Origin: an uncultured Eggerthellaceae bacterium
Lineage (GTDB): Bacteria; Actinomycetota; Coriobacteriia; Coriobacteriales; Eggerthellaceae
Direction of reading: 5' to 3'
DNA length: 64,000 nucleotides
NCBI GenBank assembly: GCA_934617425.1
Contig: CAKTUD010000005.1
Location: 77,717-141,716 of the forward strand
Below are positions 54,115-63,252 of the stretch, one piece after another; positions within the stretch are counted from its first letter, which is position 1; every line of letters begins with the position of its first letter. The translations under genes were made by a program, and so were the position numbers. Below the pieces are notes generated by a model, which was not told the origin of the DNA, did no database searches, and saw nothing but the letters and a program-made list of their open reading frames with translations.

Positions 54115-54208
54115 AAAAATGCAGGAAGCCCCGCGCTGCATCATCGAACCGCCTCCCATTTCTTGGACAAAAGAAATGGGGGCAGTTCACATCGACGCGG
54201 GGCTTCCT
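54115..54208 (-). terminator. Very long composite stem-loop: terminator of the peroxiredoxin-like gene or a structured RNA
   Basis: AGGAAGCCCCGCG (54123-54135) pairs with CGCGGGGCTTCCT (54196-54208). Inside, GAAC pairs with GTTC, GCC with GGC, and CCCATTTCTT (54155-54164) with AAGAAATGGG (54171-54180) around a 6-base loop. This makes about 30 base pairs in 86 bases. TTTTT follows on the minus strand (54119-54115), so it can terminate the gene at 54235-54780. It is far larger than the other terminators here. Confidence 0.7.
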
Positions 54209-54234
54209 ACATTGAAGCTCGATTTTAAGATGGG

Positions 54235-54780
54235 CTATTTCAAAAGTTCAGCGAGCTCAAGCGCATTGGGCATGTCGTTGGCCAGCTTGCCATAATGAAC
54301 ATACTCGAGCGTCATATCGGGATTCACGATGAAAAGCGCAGGGAGCTGCGTTTCGACGCCCTCGTAAGCACCGTGCTTGAAGCCGTTGGCCTTAATCTGC
54401 TCGAGGAATGCACGACCCTCGTCGTCGAAAAGTTCTTTTTTGGAAGGGGCAGCGCCGATCTCGAACAGCTTGTAGAGTTTTTGGTCCTTGTCGCAGATGA
54501 TGTCGAAGGGCAGCGGGTTATCTTTGGTCTGCTCGGCGACAAGCGCTGGGTCCGATTGGAAAACGACCATCAGCTGACCGCCTGTTTCCTCGATCGCCTT
54601 GTAGTTGGTAAGGAAATCATGCAGGTTGTACTGGCAAAGCGTACAGCCGTAATAGCGCAGAAATGCAATGGCCGTCTTTCCCGAAACGCGTTTCACCGCA
54701 TCAGATATATGCAAGCCGCTTTCGCTCGCCGTGGTATAGGTAAAATCAACGAGCTTCTCGCCCTGTAGCGCTTTCGCCAT
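54235..54780 (-). CDS. Peroxiredoxin-like protein (AhpC/TSA superfamily)
   Basis: A 181-residue thioredoxin-fold protein. The YYGCTLCQYNLHDF segment places a CxxC where AhpC-type proteins have the peroxidatic cysteine; this form is seen in redoxin-like AhpC/TSA relatives. It ends with ALFIVNPDMTLEYVHYG, typical of the fold. The ATG at 54780 has GGAGGG upstream. Probably reduces peroxides or disulfides with electrons from thioredoxin, but the substrate is not certain. Confidence 0.8.
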   Translation of the reverse strand: MAKALQGEKLVDFTYTTASESGLHISDAVKRVSGKTAIAFLRYYGCTLCQYNLHDFLTNYKAIEETGGQLMVVFQSDPALVAEQTKDNPLPFDIICDKDQKLYKLFEIGAAPSKKELFDDEGRAFLEQIKANGFKHGAYEGVETQLPALFIVNPDMTLEYVHYGKLANDMPNALELAELLK

Positions 54781-54914
54781 CCCGTTTCCCTCCGAGACCC
54801 TGTAATTCACACAACCCGTGTATCTTAGTACACATTCCCGTAAATGGCTTGGGCTTTTGATAAAATCTCATGGCTCTTTACGAGCTTGCACGAATCTCTT
54901 CAAAGAAGGCGAAC

Positions 54915-55901
54915 ATGTCGAAAAAGCTCATCGGCCCGCTTATGCTTTTGGGCACCGCTATCCTTTGGGGGTTGGCCTTCGTTGCGCAGACAACCGCCTC
55001 GAACGATATTGAACCGTTCACCTTCAATGCATCGCGCAATTTCATCGGCGTGCTGTTCCTCAGCGGAGTGATAGCGATACGCAAGCGCATGGGCCACGAC
55101 ATCGCCCCCACCCCCAACGACAATGCGCGCAAACGCGCGAAGCGAGCAAGCAAAGCCGCGGACGGGCAAACCAAACAGCTAGGGCTCTACACCACCCGCA
55201 CGCTCATGGTCGGCGGTGCCGCGTGCGGCATCGTGCTATGCCTTGCATCGTTTTTGCAGCAAAGCGGCATCAGCGCCTATCCCGCCGGCGCCGCAGCCTC
55301 GGGTCGCTCTGGCTTTGTCACCGCCACCTACATGGTCATGGTAGCCCTCTACACCGTTTTCGCAGGAAAGAAATCGCACCCCGTGGTCTTCGTTTCGGTG
55401 GGAATCGCCATTGTCGGCATGTACTTTCTTTGCGTGCCGAACGGCATCGACAACATCTATTGGGGCGATGTCTTGGTTTTCGGCAGCGCCTTTGGATACG
55501 CCGCGCACATCATCGTCATCGACCGTTTCACCATGGTCGACGGCGTGCGCCTTTCGCGCGTGCAGCTTTTGGTTGCGGGAGGCATCTCGTTTGCATGCGC
55601 GCTTTTGTTCGAGCACCCCAGCATCACAGGCATCGCTGCCGCCATCGTGCCCATTCTCTACGCAGGAGTGCTTTCGGACGGCGTAGCCTACACGCTGCAA
55701 ATCGTTGCGCAAAAGACGACCGACCCTACGGTCGCTTCGATCATTATGAGCCTCGAATCGGTTTTCGCAGCGCTCGGCGGTTGGATTATCTTGAGCGAAC
55801 GTCTTGGGCTCGTCGAGCTCTTTGGCTGCATTTTGGTGTTTGCCGCCGTCATGCTTGCGCAAGTGCCCACTTTCGTCGAAAACGCCCGCAAAACGAAATA
55901 G
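54915..55901 (+). CDS. DMT-superfamily transporter (EamA family)
   Basis: A 328-residue permease with ten helices in two EamA repeats. The first repeat starts LLGTAILWGLAFVAQ and the second includes VASIIMSLESVFAALGGWI. A charged cytoplasmic loop rich in K and R (about 60-100) interrupts the first half. The ATG at 54915 has AGAAGG upstream. Substrate unknown; the family exports amino acids or other metabolites. Confidence 0.87.
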   Translation: MSKKLIGPLMLLGTAILWGLAFVAQTTASNDIEPFTFNASRNFIGVLFLSGVIAIRKRMGHDIAPTPNDNARKRAKRASKAADGQTKQLGLYTTRTLMVGGAACGIVLCLASFLQQSGISAYPAGAAASGRSGFVTATYMVMVALYTVFAGKKSHPVVFVSVGIAIVGMYFLCVPNGIDNIYWGDVLVFGSAFGYAAHIIVIDRFTMVDGVRLSRVQLLVAGGISFACALLFEHPSITGIAAAIVPILYAGVLSDGVAYTLQIVAQKTTDPTVASIIMSLESVFAALGGWIILSERLGLVELFGCILVFAAVMLAQVPTFVENARKTK

Positions 55902-55912
55902 ATCGCAAGAAC

Positions 55913-55938
55913 AAAAAAGCCTCGCAAAAGCGAGGCTT
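55913..55938 (-). terminator. Intrinsic terminator of the tRNA-His-Lys-Lys cluster
   Basis: AAGCCTCGC (55917-55925) and GCGAGGCTT (55930-55938) with an AAAA loop; TTTTTT follows on the minus strand. It also lies right after the DMT transporter gene and may work in both directions. Confidence 0.85.
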
Positions 55939-55946
55939 GATTTCGA

Positions 55947-56022
55947 TGGTGGACCGTCGGGGACTCGAACCCCGGACCTTGGGATTAAGAGTCCCCTGCT
56001 CTACCAACTAAGCTAACGATCC
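55947..56022 (-). tRNA. tRNA-Lys, anticodon CTT, copy 2
   Basis: A 76-base tRNA including encoded CCA. The acceptor GGATCGT pairs with ACGGTCC with one U-G wobble. The anticodon loop CTCTTAA gives CTT. It is identical to the neighbouring copy at 56059-56134 except at one acceptor base. Confidence 0.95.
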
Positions 56023-56058
56023 GTTTCGTCTGTATGTAACGCGCGGCACCCTTCGAAA

Positions 56059-56134
56059 TGGTGGACCGTCGGGGACTCGAACCCCGGACCTTGGGATTAA
56101 GAGTCCCCTGCTCTACCAACTAAGCTAACGGTCC
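56059..56134 (-). tRNA. tRNA-Lys, anticodon CTT, copy 1
   Basis: A 76-base tRNA including encoded CCA. The acceptor GGACCGT/ACGGTCC is fully paired and the anticodon loop CTCTTAA gives CTT. It lies 36 bases upstream of the second copy and 22 downstream of tRNA-His. Confidence 0.95.
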
Positions 56135-56156
56135 ATGCAATCTCGAATATGCGCGC

Positions 56157-56234
56157 TGGGGTGGGTGAAGGGACTCGAACCCTCGACCTCCAGAGCCACA
56201 ATCTGGCGCCCTAGCCAACTGGGCGACACCCACC
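56157..56234 (-). tRNA. tRNA-His, anticodon GTG
   Basis: The acceptor GTGGGTG/CACCCAC is extended by the G-1:C73 pair specific to tRNA-His, and CCA is encoded. The anticodon stem CCAGA/TCTGG closes TTGTGGC, giving GTG. First of a three-tRNA cluster transcribed leftward. Confidence 0.95.
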
Positions 56235-56461
56235 GTGTGCGCAAGGATAGATAATACGGATTGTTCGACTAAAACGCAAGATGTTTTTCAAAGTCGTCCT
56301 TTCATCCCGAAAACCACACAAGTTAAACGGCCACAAGCAACTTTGCCGAAAATAACAAAGCAGTAAAAAATCTCTCGATGACGCACCGACAAAAATGTCT
56401 CGCTTATAATCGAAATATCCCCTATGAGCTTGTCCGGTTTCCCGAAAGGAGATCCTGGCAC

Positions 56462-58492
56462 ATGGCAGCACTTCAACTTGTCTTGCTTTTGCTGGCGGCC
56501 GTCCTCGTCTCGTCGGTCGTCGACCAGATACTTCCCAAAGTGTCCATCCCGCTCGTGCAGATCGCCATGGGTATCTTGATTGCCATATTCGCCGGCAGCC
56601 GCGTGCAGATAGGCCTTAACACCGAGCTTTTCCTGGTGGTCTTCATTGCCCCGCTTTTGTTTCACGAGGCAAGCAAGGCCGACAAATCGGCGCTTTGGCA
56701 CTACAAGAAGACGTTTCTTTCTTACGCAATCGGTCTTGTGGTCGTCATCACGCTAGCCGTCGGATTCACCGTCAATCTCATGATCCCCTCGATATCGCTT
56801 GCTGCCGCTTTCGCACTAGGTGCAGCCCTTGGCCCCACCGACGCCGTTGCCGTTGCCTCGGTTTCGAAAGAAGCCGCCATCCCCGAACGTCAGCAAACCA
56901 TCCTGCAAGGCGAGTCGCTTCTAAACGATGCCTCGGGCATCGTATCGTTTCAGTTTGCCATCGCGGCTGCGACAACTGGCGCATTCTCGCTGCTAGGCGC
57001 AGTGGAAGATTTCCTTATCGAGTTCGTTGGCGGGCTGTTTTTGGGCTTGATCGTAGGTCTTGTAATCAATTGGCTCATTCGTAAAATCAGCGACATGGGC
57101 TTGGAAAGCATCACCTTTCACGTGCTGCTTGAGGTCTTCACCCCCTTTATGGTGTATCTTTTGGGCGACACGCTGCACGTAAGCGGCGTTATCGTCGTTG
57201 TCACCTGCGGCATCATCATGTCCCTGAGCAAGCCCGACCTCGGACCCTACGCATCGCGTCTGAACATCGTCTCTTCGAGCGTGTGGCAGGTGCTTGCCTT
57301 CGCCCTAAACGGCATCGTCTTCGTCCTTTTGGGCACGCAGCTGCCAAACGCCATCGGCAACACCTGGAACGACACCGGCATCGCACCGCTTGATCTGGTG
57401 GGATACATCGTGGTCATCGTACTGGTCATGCACGGCGTGCGCCTTGCGTGGTCGATTGCGTCGGAAAAACTCGTAGACCGCCGCAAGCAGCGTACGCGTC
57501 CCTTTAAAGACCAGCTGCGCTCGGCGCTTATCACCACCCTTTCGGGCGCCAAGGGAACCATCACGCTCGCCATCATGTTCACGATCCCGGTTCTGGTCAC
57601 CTCGGATACAGGGGTTTCGCGCTTTCCCAACCGCGATTTACTGATATTCCTTGCCAGCGGCGTGATCATCGTGTCGCTTTTGCTTGCCACCTACGTCGTG
57701 CCGCTTTTAGCGCCGCGCGTGGAAAAGAAAACCGAAACGAAAAAGCAGGACGCTGAAACCAGCGTCGAGATCATGCGCGCCGTAGTGGAAGACCTCGCCA
57801 CGCGCATAACCCCGAAAAATCGAGCCGCGGTATCGGAAGTCATACGCCAATACAACGAACGCATCGCACGCGTGCAAACAGACAGCGACTACTTGGAAGA
57901 AGAATCGGATATCGAAGTGCGCATCATGGCGCTGCAATGGGAACAGGAATATATCCTCGACCGCATAAGCGAAGGAACCGTGCCTCCAATCGAAGGTTAT
58001 CAGGTGATGAACGCCGTCGCGCGCACCGAGTCGATGCTTCGCCAGGAGCGATATCGCGCCGCATCGTTCCATCGCAGAGCACGACGCATGCTGGGAGCCC
58101 TGAGGTCGGTTTGGCATCGTTTCCGCACGAAACTGCCCGGCCCCGACGCGGAAAGCGCCGAGATAAAACGCAAGCTGCAGATAGACGCCCTCAAAAACGC
58201 CATCGAGCGCATGCAGGAAGAGATGAGCAGGTCGGAATTCGCCTCAGAGTCGTTTGGGCGACTTATCATCGAGTACCAGCGCACGATAAGATCGCTTGAA
58301 GCGAAAAGCCCTTCGATCACCGAAATCACAAGCCTCGAGGATCGCGCAGAAGACGTTTTGAGGCCCGCTTTGCATAAAGAACTCGAACAGATACAGCTTG
58401 CCTACGACGAAGGGCGCTTGTCGCGCGCGGGGGCGCAGCATATGCGCCGCAACGTGCATATGATGGAGCTTGATCTGGAAGATTACCTGTAG
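56462..58492 (+). CDS. CPA1-type Na+/H+ antiporter
   Basis: A 676-residue antiporter. The first 430 residues form the 12-helix transport domain; GAALGPTDAVAVASVSKEAA and GESLLNDASGIVSF carry the acidic ion-binding residues. The C-terminal 240 residues are cytoplasmic, helical and charged. The ATG at 56462 has AAAGGAG ten bases upstream, and a TATAAT at 56405-56410 is a likely -10. The longer frame back to 56378 would cover that promoter. Role: pH and sodium homeostasis. Confidence 0.9.
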   Translation: MAALQLVLLLLAAVLVSSVVDQILPKVSIPLVQIAMGILIAIFAGSRVQIGLNTELFLVVFIAPLLFHEASKADKSALWHYKKTFLSYAIGLVVVITLAVGFTVNLMIPSISLAAAFALGAALGPTDAVAVASVSKEAAIPERQQTILQGESLLNDASGIVSFQFAIAAATTGAFSLLGAVEDFLIEFVGGLFLGLIVGLVINWLIRKISDMGLESITFHVLLEVFTPFMVYLLGDTLHVSGVIVVVTCGIIMSLSKPDLGPYASRLNIVSSSVWQVLAFALNGIVFVLLGTQLPNAIGNTWNDTGIAPLDLVGYIVVIVLVMHGVRLAWSIASEKLVDRRKQRTRPFKDQLRSALITTLSGAKGTITLAIMFTIPVLVTSDTGVSRFPNRDLLIFLASGVIIVSLLLATYVVPLLAPRVEKKTETKKQDAETSVEIMRAVVEDLATRITPKNRAAVSEVIRQYNERIARVQTDSDYLEEESDIEVRIMALQWEQEYILDRISEGTVPPIEGYQVMNAVARTESMLRQERYRAASFHRRARRMLGALRSVWHRFRTKLPGPDAESAEIKRKLQIDALKNAIERMQEEMSRSEFASESFGRLIIEYQRTIRSLEAKSPSITEITSLEDRAEDVLRPALHKELEQIQLAYDEGRLSRAGAQHMRRNVHMMELDLEDYL

Positions 58493-58516
58493 CAGGTCGC
58501 AAAACGGCAGAGCGAA

Positions 58517-58559
58517 TCAAAAGGGCCGGTCTCGGGAGGAAATCTCGAGACCGGCCCTT
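58517..58559 (-). terminator. Intrinsic terminator of argS, shared with the convergent antiporter gene
   Basis: AAGGGCCGGTCTCG (58521-58534) pairs perfectly with CGAGACCGGCCCTT (58546-58559). The minus-strand continuation TTGATTCG is moderately T-rich. It lies between two convergent genes. Confidence 0.8.
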
Positions 58560-58633
58560 AGCGTCGAGCTTCTTCGCTTTCAAACCGCCCGACCCATTTG
58601 CGGCGCTTGGACCGCTGATGCACCTCCCCGCTT

Positions 58634-60340
58634 CTACATATGCGCAGGGGCAGACACGCCCAAGAGGCTCAGCGTGAGAGCAAGCACGATGCGCACGCTG
58701 TCGGCCAAAGCCAAACGCGCGTTTTGGACGGAGGATTCCTCGCCCATGATGTGGCATTCGGTATAGAACTGATGGAACGCCGAGGCAAGCTCCTGTGCAT
58801 AATGCGTAAGACGGAAAGGCGCGCGATCGCGGGCAGCAAGTTCGATAAGCTCGGCGAAATCATCCATTTTGCGCATAAGGGCAAGCTCAGCAGGGTGAAC
58901 GAGCACCGAGAGATCGATGTCGGATGGCACCGCTTTGGCCGAAAGCTCATCGGCGGTCAGCGTCGCAGGGTCATCGACACCCGCCGCCTTGCGCAGGATT
59001 GAGCAGATGCGCGCATGGGCATACTGCACGTAGTAAACAGGGTTTGAGGAATCCTGTTTCTTCGCAACCTCGATGTCGAAATCGATGGGCTGGTCGCTCG
59101 AACGCGAAAGCATAAGATAACGCGTGGCATCGGGACCCACCTCATCGATAAGCTCGGCAAAGGTGATCATCTCGCCGGTGCGTTTGGACATGCGGACGGG
59201 CTCGCCATCGCGCAGCAAGTTGACCAGCTGACCAAGAACAACCTCGAGGGCGCCTTCGTGCCCACCCGCAGCAAGCATAGCCTCGCAACGGGCGATGTAG
59301 CCATGATGGTCAGCGCCCCAGATATCGATCAGATGGTCGAAACCACGCGACAGCTTGTTGTAGTGATAGGCGATATCGCTCAGAAAATAAGTGAACTCGC
59401 CGTTGGCTTTGATGAGCACGCGGTCTTTGGTGTCGCCGAAATCGGTCGAGCGGAACCACGTAGCGCCGTCTTTCTCGTAAATGCAGCCCTTTTCACGGAA
59501 CGTGTCGAGCGCATGGTCGACGGCGCTTTTGCCATCTTCACCCGGAACATAGAGCGAGCGCTCGGAAAAGAACAGGTCGAAATGATTGCCGAAGCCCTCA
59601 AGCGTCTCCTGACATAGTTTGAGCATCTTGCGATAAGCAAGCTCCCGGAAAGCGATCATGCGCTCGTCTTCGGGCACCGAAAGCCATTTGTCGCCGTCCT
59701 CCGCGATGATGTCGGCGGCAATGTCAGCTACATACGAGCCGCCGTAGCACTTCTCGGGCATCTCGACGTTTTGACCAAGGGCCTGCAGATAGCGCACGTT
59801 CACGCTGCTAGCGAACACATCGAGCTGCACGCCATGATCGTTGACATAGAACTCTTCGAACACATCGTAACCAGCGTGACGCATGACGCGCGCCATGGCA
59901 TCGCCCAAAGCAGCCCAACGACCGTGGCCCACATGCATGGGGCCGGTGGGGTTGGCGGAAACGTATTCTAGGTTGATACGCTCCTCACGCGGAGCACCAT
60001 GGCCGAAGTCGAAACCTTGCTCGCGCACGGCAGCGACGACGCCTTGCAGCACCCGGCTGCTCAGACGGAAGTTGATAAAGCCAGGGCCCGCGATCTCCAC
60101 TTGGCTGATAACCTGGTTTTCGGGCAGATGATTAACGATGACCTGCGCGATTTCACGCGGATTTTTATGGGCAAGTTTCGCCGAACGCATGGCAACCGTC
60201 GATGCCCAATCGCCATTCGCGGCGTCGCGCGGGCGTTCGAGTGCGGCAGCGGGAGCTTCTTCCATTTGCAGCGATCCGTCGGCGATGGCGGCTGCGACCG
60301 CAGCGTCGACGATGTTTTCCAATTGTTCGCGAATCTGCAT
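58634..60340 (-). CDS. argS: Arginyl-tRNA synthetase
   Basis: Class I synthetase, 568 residues from the ATG at 60340 (MQIREQLENIVDAA), which has AAGGA nine bases upstream. The HIGH box is NPTGPMHVGHGRWAALGD; the KMSKS region reads VRMSKRTGEM. The C-terminal anticodon-binding DALR domain ends LALTLSLLGVSAPAHM. It is downstream of the ornithine carbamoyltransferase gene and about 1.5 kb from the tRNA-Arg gene. Confidence 0.95.
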   Translation of the reverse strand: MQIREQLENIVDAAVAAAIADGSLQMEEAPAAALERPRDAANGDWASTVAMRSAKLAHKNPREIAQVIVNHLPENQVISQVEIAGPGFINFRLSSRVLQGVVAAVREQGFDFGHGAPREERINLEYVSANPTGPMHVGHGRWAALGDAMARVMRHAGYDVFEEFYVNDHGVQLDVFASSVNVRYLQALGQNVEMPEKCYGGSYVADIAADIIAEDGDKWLSVPEDERMIAFRELAYRKMLKLCQETLEGFGNHFDLFFSERSLYVPGEDGKSAVDHALDTFREKGCIYEKDGATWFRSTDFGDTKDRVLIKANGEFTYFLSDIAYHYNKLSRGFDHLIDIWGADHHGYIARCEAMLAAGGHEGALEVVLGQLVNLLRDGEPVRMSKRTGEMITFAELIDEVGPDATRYLMLSRSSDQPIDFDIEVAKKQDSSNPVYYVQYAHARICSILRKAAGVDDPATLTADELSAKAVPSDIDLSVLVHPAELALMRKMDDFAELIELAARDRAPFRLTHYAQELASAFHQFYTECHIMGEESSVQNARLALADSVRIVLALTLSLLGVSAPAHM

Positions 60341-60445
60341 CAGTTTTTTCCTTGTTCTAAGTTCTTCATCGGTGACACTGGCCATATGGACACCATACGC
60401 AAACGACGCGAAGGTCCGCGGTCAGGAGCTGGCTGGGGCGAAGCG

Positions 60446-61462
60446 CTAAAGCTCGGGCAACGGCTCGTCGGAAAGCGTCGCGTACATGATGGCTTTGATC
60501 GCATGCATGCGATTCTCCGCCTCGTCGAAGACCACCGAGCGCGGCCCCTCGAACACCTCATCGGTCACTTCCATCTCGGTGATGCCGAATTTGTCGGCGA
60601 TCTTTTGCCCCACCGCGGTTTTGGTGTCGTGGTAAGCAGGCAAGCAATGCATGAGGACCGCGTCGGACTTGGCGTAGGAGAATGCCTTGGCGTTTATCTG
60701 GTACGGAGAGAGATGCTCGATGCGCTCGGCCCAAACCTCGTCGGGCTCGCCCATCGAAACCCAGACATCGGTGTAGAGCACATCGGCGTTCTTGCAGCCC
60801 TCGGCGACATCGGACGTCACGAGAATGGTGGATCCACGCTCGGCGGCGATGGCGCTGCATGTTTCCACCAACCAAGCCTCGGGCGCGTTTTCCTTGGGGC
60901 CGCACGCTACATAGTTGACACCCAGCTTGGCGCAGACCACCATCAGCGAATTGGCTACGTTGTTGCGCGCATCGCCCATGAACACAAGCGTGCGGCCGCG
61001 CAAATCATCGCCGTAAATCTCGCGCATGGTAAGCATATCGGCGATCATCTGCGTGGGATGCCATTCGTCGGTGAGACCGTTCCATACGGGGCAATCGGCA
61101 TATTCGGCAAGCTCTTCCACGATGCTTTGGCCGAAACCGCGATATTCGATGCCGTCGAAGAAGCGGCTGAGCACGCGGGCGGAATCAGCGATGGACTCTT
61201 TTTTGGACACCTGAGAGCCGGCGGAATCGAGATAGGTGACGTTCATACCCAAGTCGTAGGCGCCAACCTCAAACGAGCAACGCGTACGCGTGGATGTTTT
61301 CTCAAAGAGCAGCACGATGTTCTTTCCCTCGAGATAGCGATGGGGCGTTCCGGCCTTTTTCATCTTCTTGAGCGTTGCCGCAATGTTGAGAAGATGCTCG
61401 ATATCCTCGCTGGTGAAATCGAGAAGCTTGAGAAAATCGCGACCTTTGAGGCTATCGGCCAT
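60446..61462 (-). CDS. argF: Ornithine carbamoyltransferase
   Basis: Interconverts ornithine plus carbamoyl phosphate and citrulline. The 338-residue protein has the carbamoyl phosphate site FEKTSTRTRCSFEV, the HPTQ motif and the ornithine site LMHCLPAYHD. The length and the start SLKGRDFLKLLDFTSEDI resemble the longer catabolic (ArcB) type, so a role in arginine fermentation is possible; no arcA or arcC lies beside it. The ATG at 61462 has AAAGGA upstream. The 105-base gap to argS carries no terminator. Confidence 0.9.
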   Translation of the reverse strand: MADSLKGRDFLKLLDFTSEDIEHLLNIAATLKKMKKAGTPHRYLEGKNIVLLFEKTSTRTRCSFEVGAYDLGMNVTYLDSAGSQVSKKESIADSARVLSRFFDGIEYRGFGQSIVEELAEYADCPVWNGLTDEWHPTQMIADMLTMREIYGDDLRGRTLVFMGDARNNVANSLMVVCAKLGVNYVACGPKENAPEAWLVETCSAIAAERGSTILVTSDVAEGCKNADVLYTDVWVSMGEPDEVWAERIEHLSPYQINAKAFSYAKSDAVLMHCLPAYHDTKTAVGQKIADKFGITEMEVTDEVFEGPRSVVFDEAENRMHAIKAIMYATLSDEPLPEL

Positions 61463-61480
61463 GGTTCTTGTCCTTTCCAA

Positions 61481-61542
61481 CGCGAACCGATACGCACGAC
61501 GTACGACGTTCGCGGATTGCTGACGATAAAGTAATCATTATA
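61481..61542 (-). promoter_or_regulatory. argF promoter -10 and leader hairpin
   Basis: A TATAAT box (61537-61542, minus strand) lies 75 bases upstream of argF. CGCGAAC (61481-61487) and GTTCGCG (61508-61514) form a leader hairpin just before the ribosome-binding site. I see no clear arginine-repressor box. The rest of the gene-free interval to the tRNA-Arg at 61826 shows no further feature. Confidence 0.45.
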
Positions 61543-61825
61543 GCTACTTGAACGGGGACGAGGCGCAAAGTACACGCCAATCATGCCGAATTCACGCAAG
61601 GGTGACGAGGGGCTGGCTGCGAAGAGAACGACGGCGAGCGCACGAAGGAGACGCCGAGGGGGCGCTGTGCAAACGCGCAGGGAAGTCTCGCAAAAGCGCT
61701 GGTTCGCGCGTGCGTGTTTTTTGCGCTATCATAACGGAAGCGCATGCAAGCCGCATGCCGCGCGCCGCAGGCTTTGGCCGCTGGACGCGCAAGTTTGCGG
61801 TTGCGTATCGCGCACTTCATTTAGC

Positions 61826-61901
<76 letters not shown>

Positions 61902-62165
61902 GTTTTCCCTGATGAATCTGGTTGATGGTTGACGCGGCTTTGGCCGATAGATGGCTAAGAGAGCTCCTCTCACGAGCTGTTGGGCTTTGTGCTGCAGATA
62001 TTTTCAAAATGCCGATGGGCGCCGCGCAAGCCGTGCCGCTGGACAATCAACCGCATTCGGCAGCTCCAAAGAGTGCGCTATGTCGCTAACGGCATGCGGC
62101 GAGGCGAGCACAAACGCGGGGCGAACTCGGGCGGGCCCAGACGGACAAAACCCAAGTGGGCCCGG

Positions 62166-62185
62166 GTGAGCGCAGGTGAGCGCAG
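62166..62185 (+). repeat. Direct repeat GTGAGCGCAG x2
   Basis: Two adjacent copies of a 10-base unit inside the gene-free interval 61902-62494. Short and probably slippage-derived. Confidence 0.5.
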
Positions 62186-62187
62186 GC

Positions 62188-62339
62188 GGACAAAAACCCC
62201 GGAATTTGTCACGTTTCGAAGGCTCAAGATGCCGAAACGGACCATAAATCGCGGCTTTTTTTCCGAAAATGCGACGAAAACAAAGGCGATTTGACCGAAA
62301 TCAACCAGAAGTTCGTGCCAGAACGAGCGGTTTTTGTCC
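62188..62339. repeat. Non-coding segment bounded by inverted repeats
   Basis: GGACAAAAACC (62188-62198) and GGTTTTTGTCC (62329-62339) are perfect 11-base inverted repeats about 130 bases apart, and each is flanked by CCCC/GGGG. A related GGACAAAACC occurs about 45 bases to the left. No reading frame lies inside. It could be a small non-autonomous element or an intergenic repeat family. The rest of 61902-62494 holds no gene that I can support. Confidence 0.4.
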
Positions 62340-62494
62340 GGGGCTGCCTCGGCGAGGCATTAATCAAACACGCGAATCATTCGTCACGCAAAATCGAATC
62401 GTAGCCCACCACGCTGCCGAACCGTAATGGCACATGGCGACGCTAATGAACGACAAAACAACGAGATGGACCGCAAGCGGAAGACGGAGGCGGG

Positions 62495-62938
62495 CTATCC
62501 TTCGAGAATAGCTATAGCTTCGCGATACTTTTTCATACGAGCGAAATCTTTTTCGGAAGGGTTCGGTATTCGCGATAAATCGCTGTTGTGACGAAGGTCT
62601 GCCAGTTTGACGGCGCGGGCGATCGAATTGTTTTTGATTGCCCGTATGTAATCAAAATAAGGAGTTGCCTCATCATGCGTGAGCAAGCGCAAGGCGTCGA
62701 TCACCGTTGGGGACATTCCTTGATCCGCAAGGTCGGCGAAGGTTATCGGCGTGTCTTCCACTACGTCGTGAAGCCAAGCAACGGCTTTAGCGTTATCGCC
62801 CTCTACCGAAGCTGCCACATGAGCGGGATGGTTGATATAGGGCGCTCCCGCCTTGTCAACTTGCCCCTCATGGGCTTTAGTCGCAATGCGCTGCGCGATT
62901 TCTGATTGAGTTGATGCGGCGTTTTCGTAATCGGCCAT
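62495..62938 (-). CDS. Small HD-domain phosphohydrolase, (p)ppGpp-hydrolase-like
   Basis: A 147-residue stand-alone HD domain close to the hydrolase half of RelA/SpoT and to small alarmone hydrolases (MESH1). The metal and substrate motifs are in order: KAHEGQVDKAGAPYINHP, VAWLHDVVEDTPITF and VKLADLRHNSDLSRI. There is no synthetase or TGS domain. The ATG at 62938 has GGAGAT upstream. It lies alone between a gene-poor stretch and the CRISPR array. Hydrolysis of (p)ppGpp or a related nucleotide is inferred. Confidence 0.8.
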   Translation of the reverse strand: MADYENAASTQSEIAQRIATKAHEGQVDKAGAPYINHPAHVAASVEGDNAKAVAWLHDVVEDTPITFADLADQGMSPTVIDALRLLTHDEATPYFDYIRAIKNNSIARAVKLADLRHNSDLSRIPNPSEKDFARMKKYREAIAILEG

Positions 62939-63252
62939 CTGATCTCCTTAGCTGAAGCCGAGAATCATCCGCGAAGCAACGGCAAACAAAGCAATAGCCG
63001 CAATCGGATCGATCAAGCTATAGCGATTCGAAACACATTTAGATGATAAGGTAATTGAGGCAATGGGGCAGTCGGATTTGCATCGGCGGCGTTTGTTTGA
63101 TTACCAGTCAGTTCGGCACTGCTCCAAAACTTATGACCATATACATTCATGACCTCGCGAACGACTTCAAGAAAAAGCTTCGGCAACAGCGGCGAGACGC
63201 GACACCACAATTATGTATAATCATTCGGGTAACTCGCTACTACTCGTCACGG
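62939..63252. other. Gene-free interval before the CRISPR remnants
   Basis: About 310 bases between the HD-domain gene and the first decayed repeat. Only a lone TATAAT at 63216-63221 on the plus strand stands out, without a -35. I see no gene, tRNA or clear repeat. Short frames here lack ribosome-binding sites. Confidence 0.4.

Noticed and set aside
63163..63202. A further decayed CRISPR repeat left of 63253
   Set aside because: It shares only scattered bases with the repeat and needs several gaps, so it is not distinguishable from chance.
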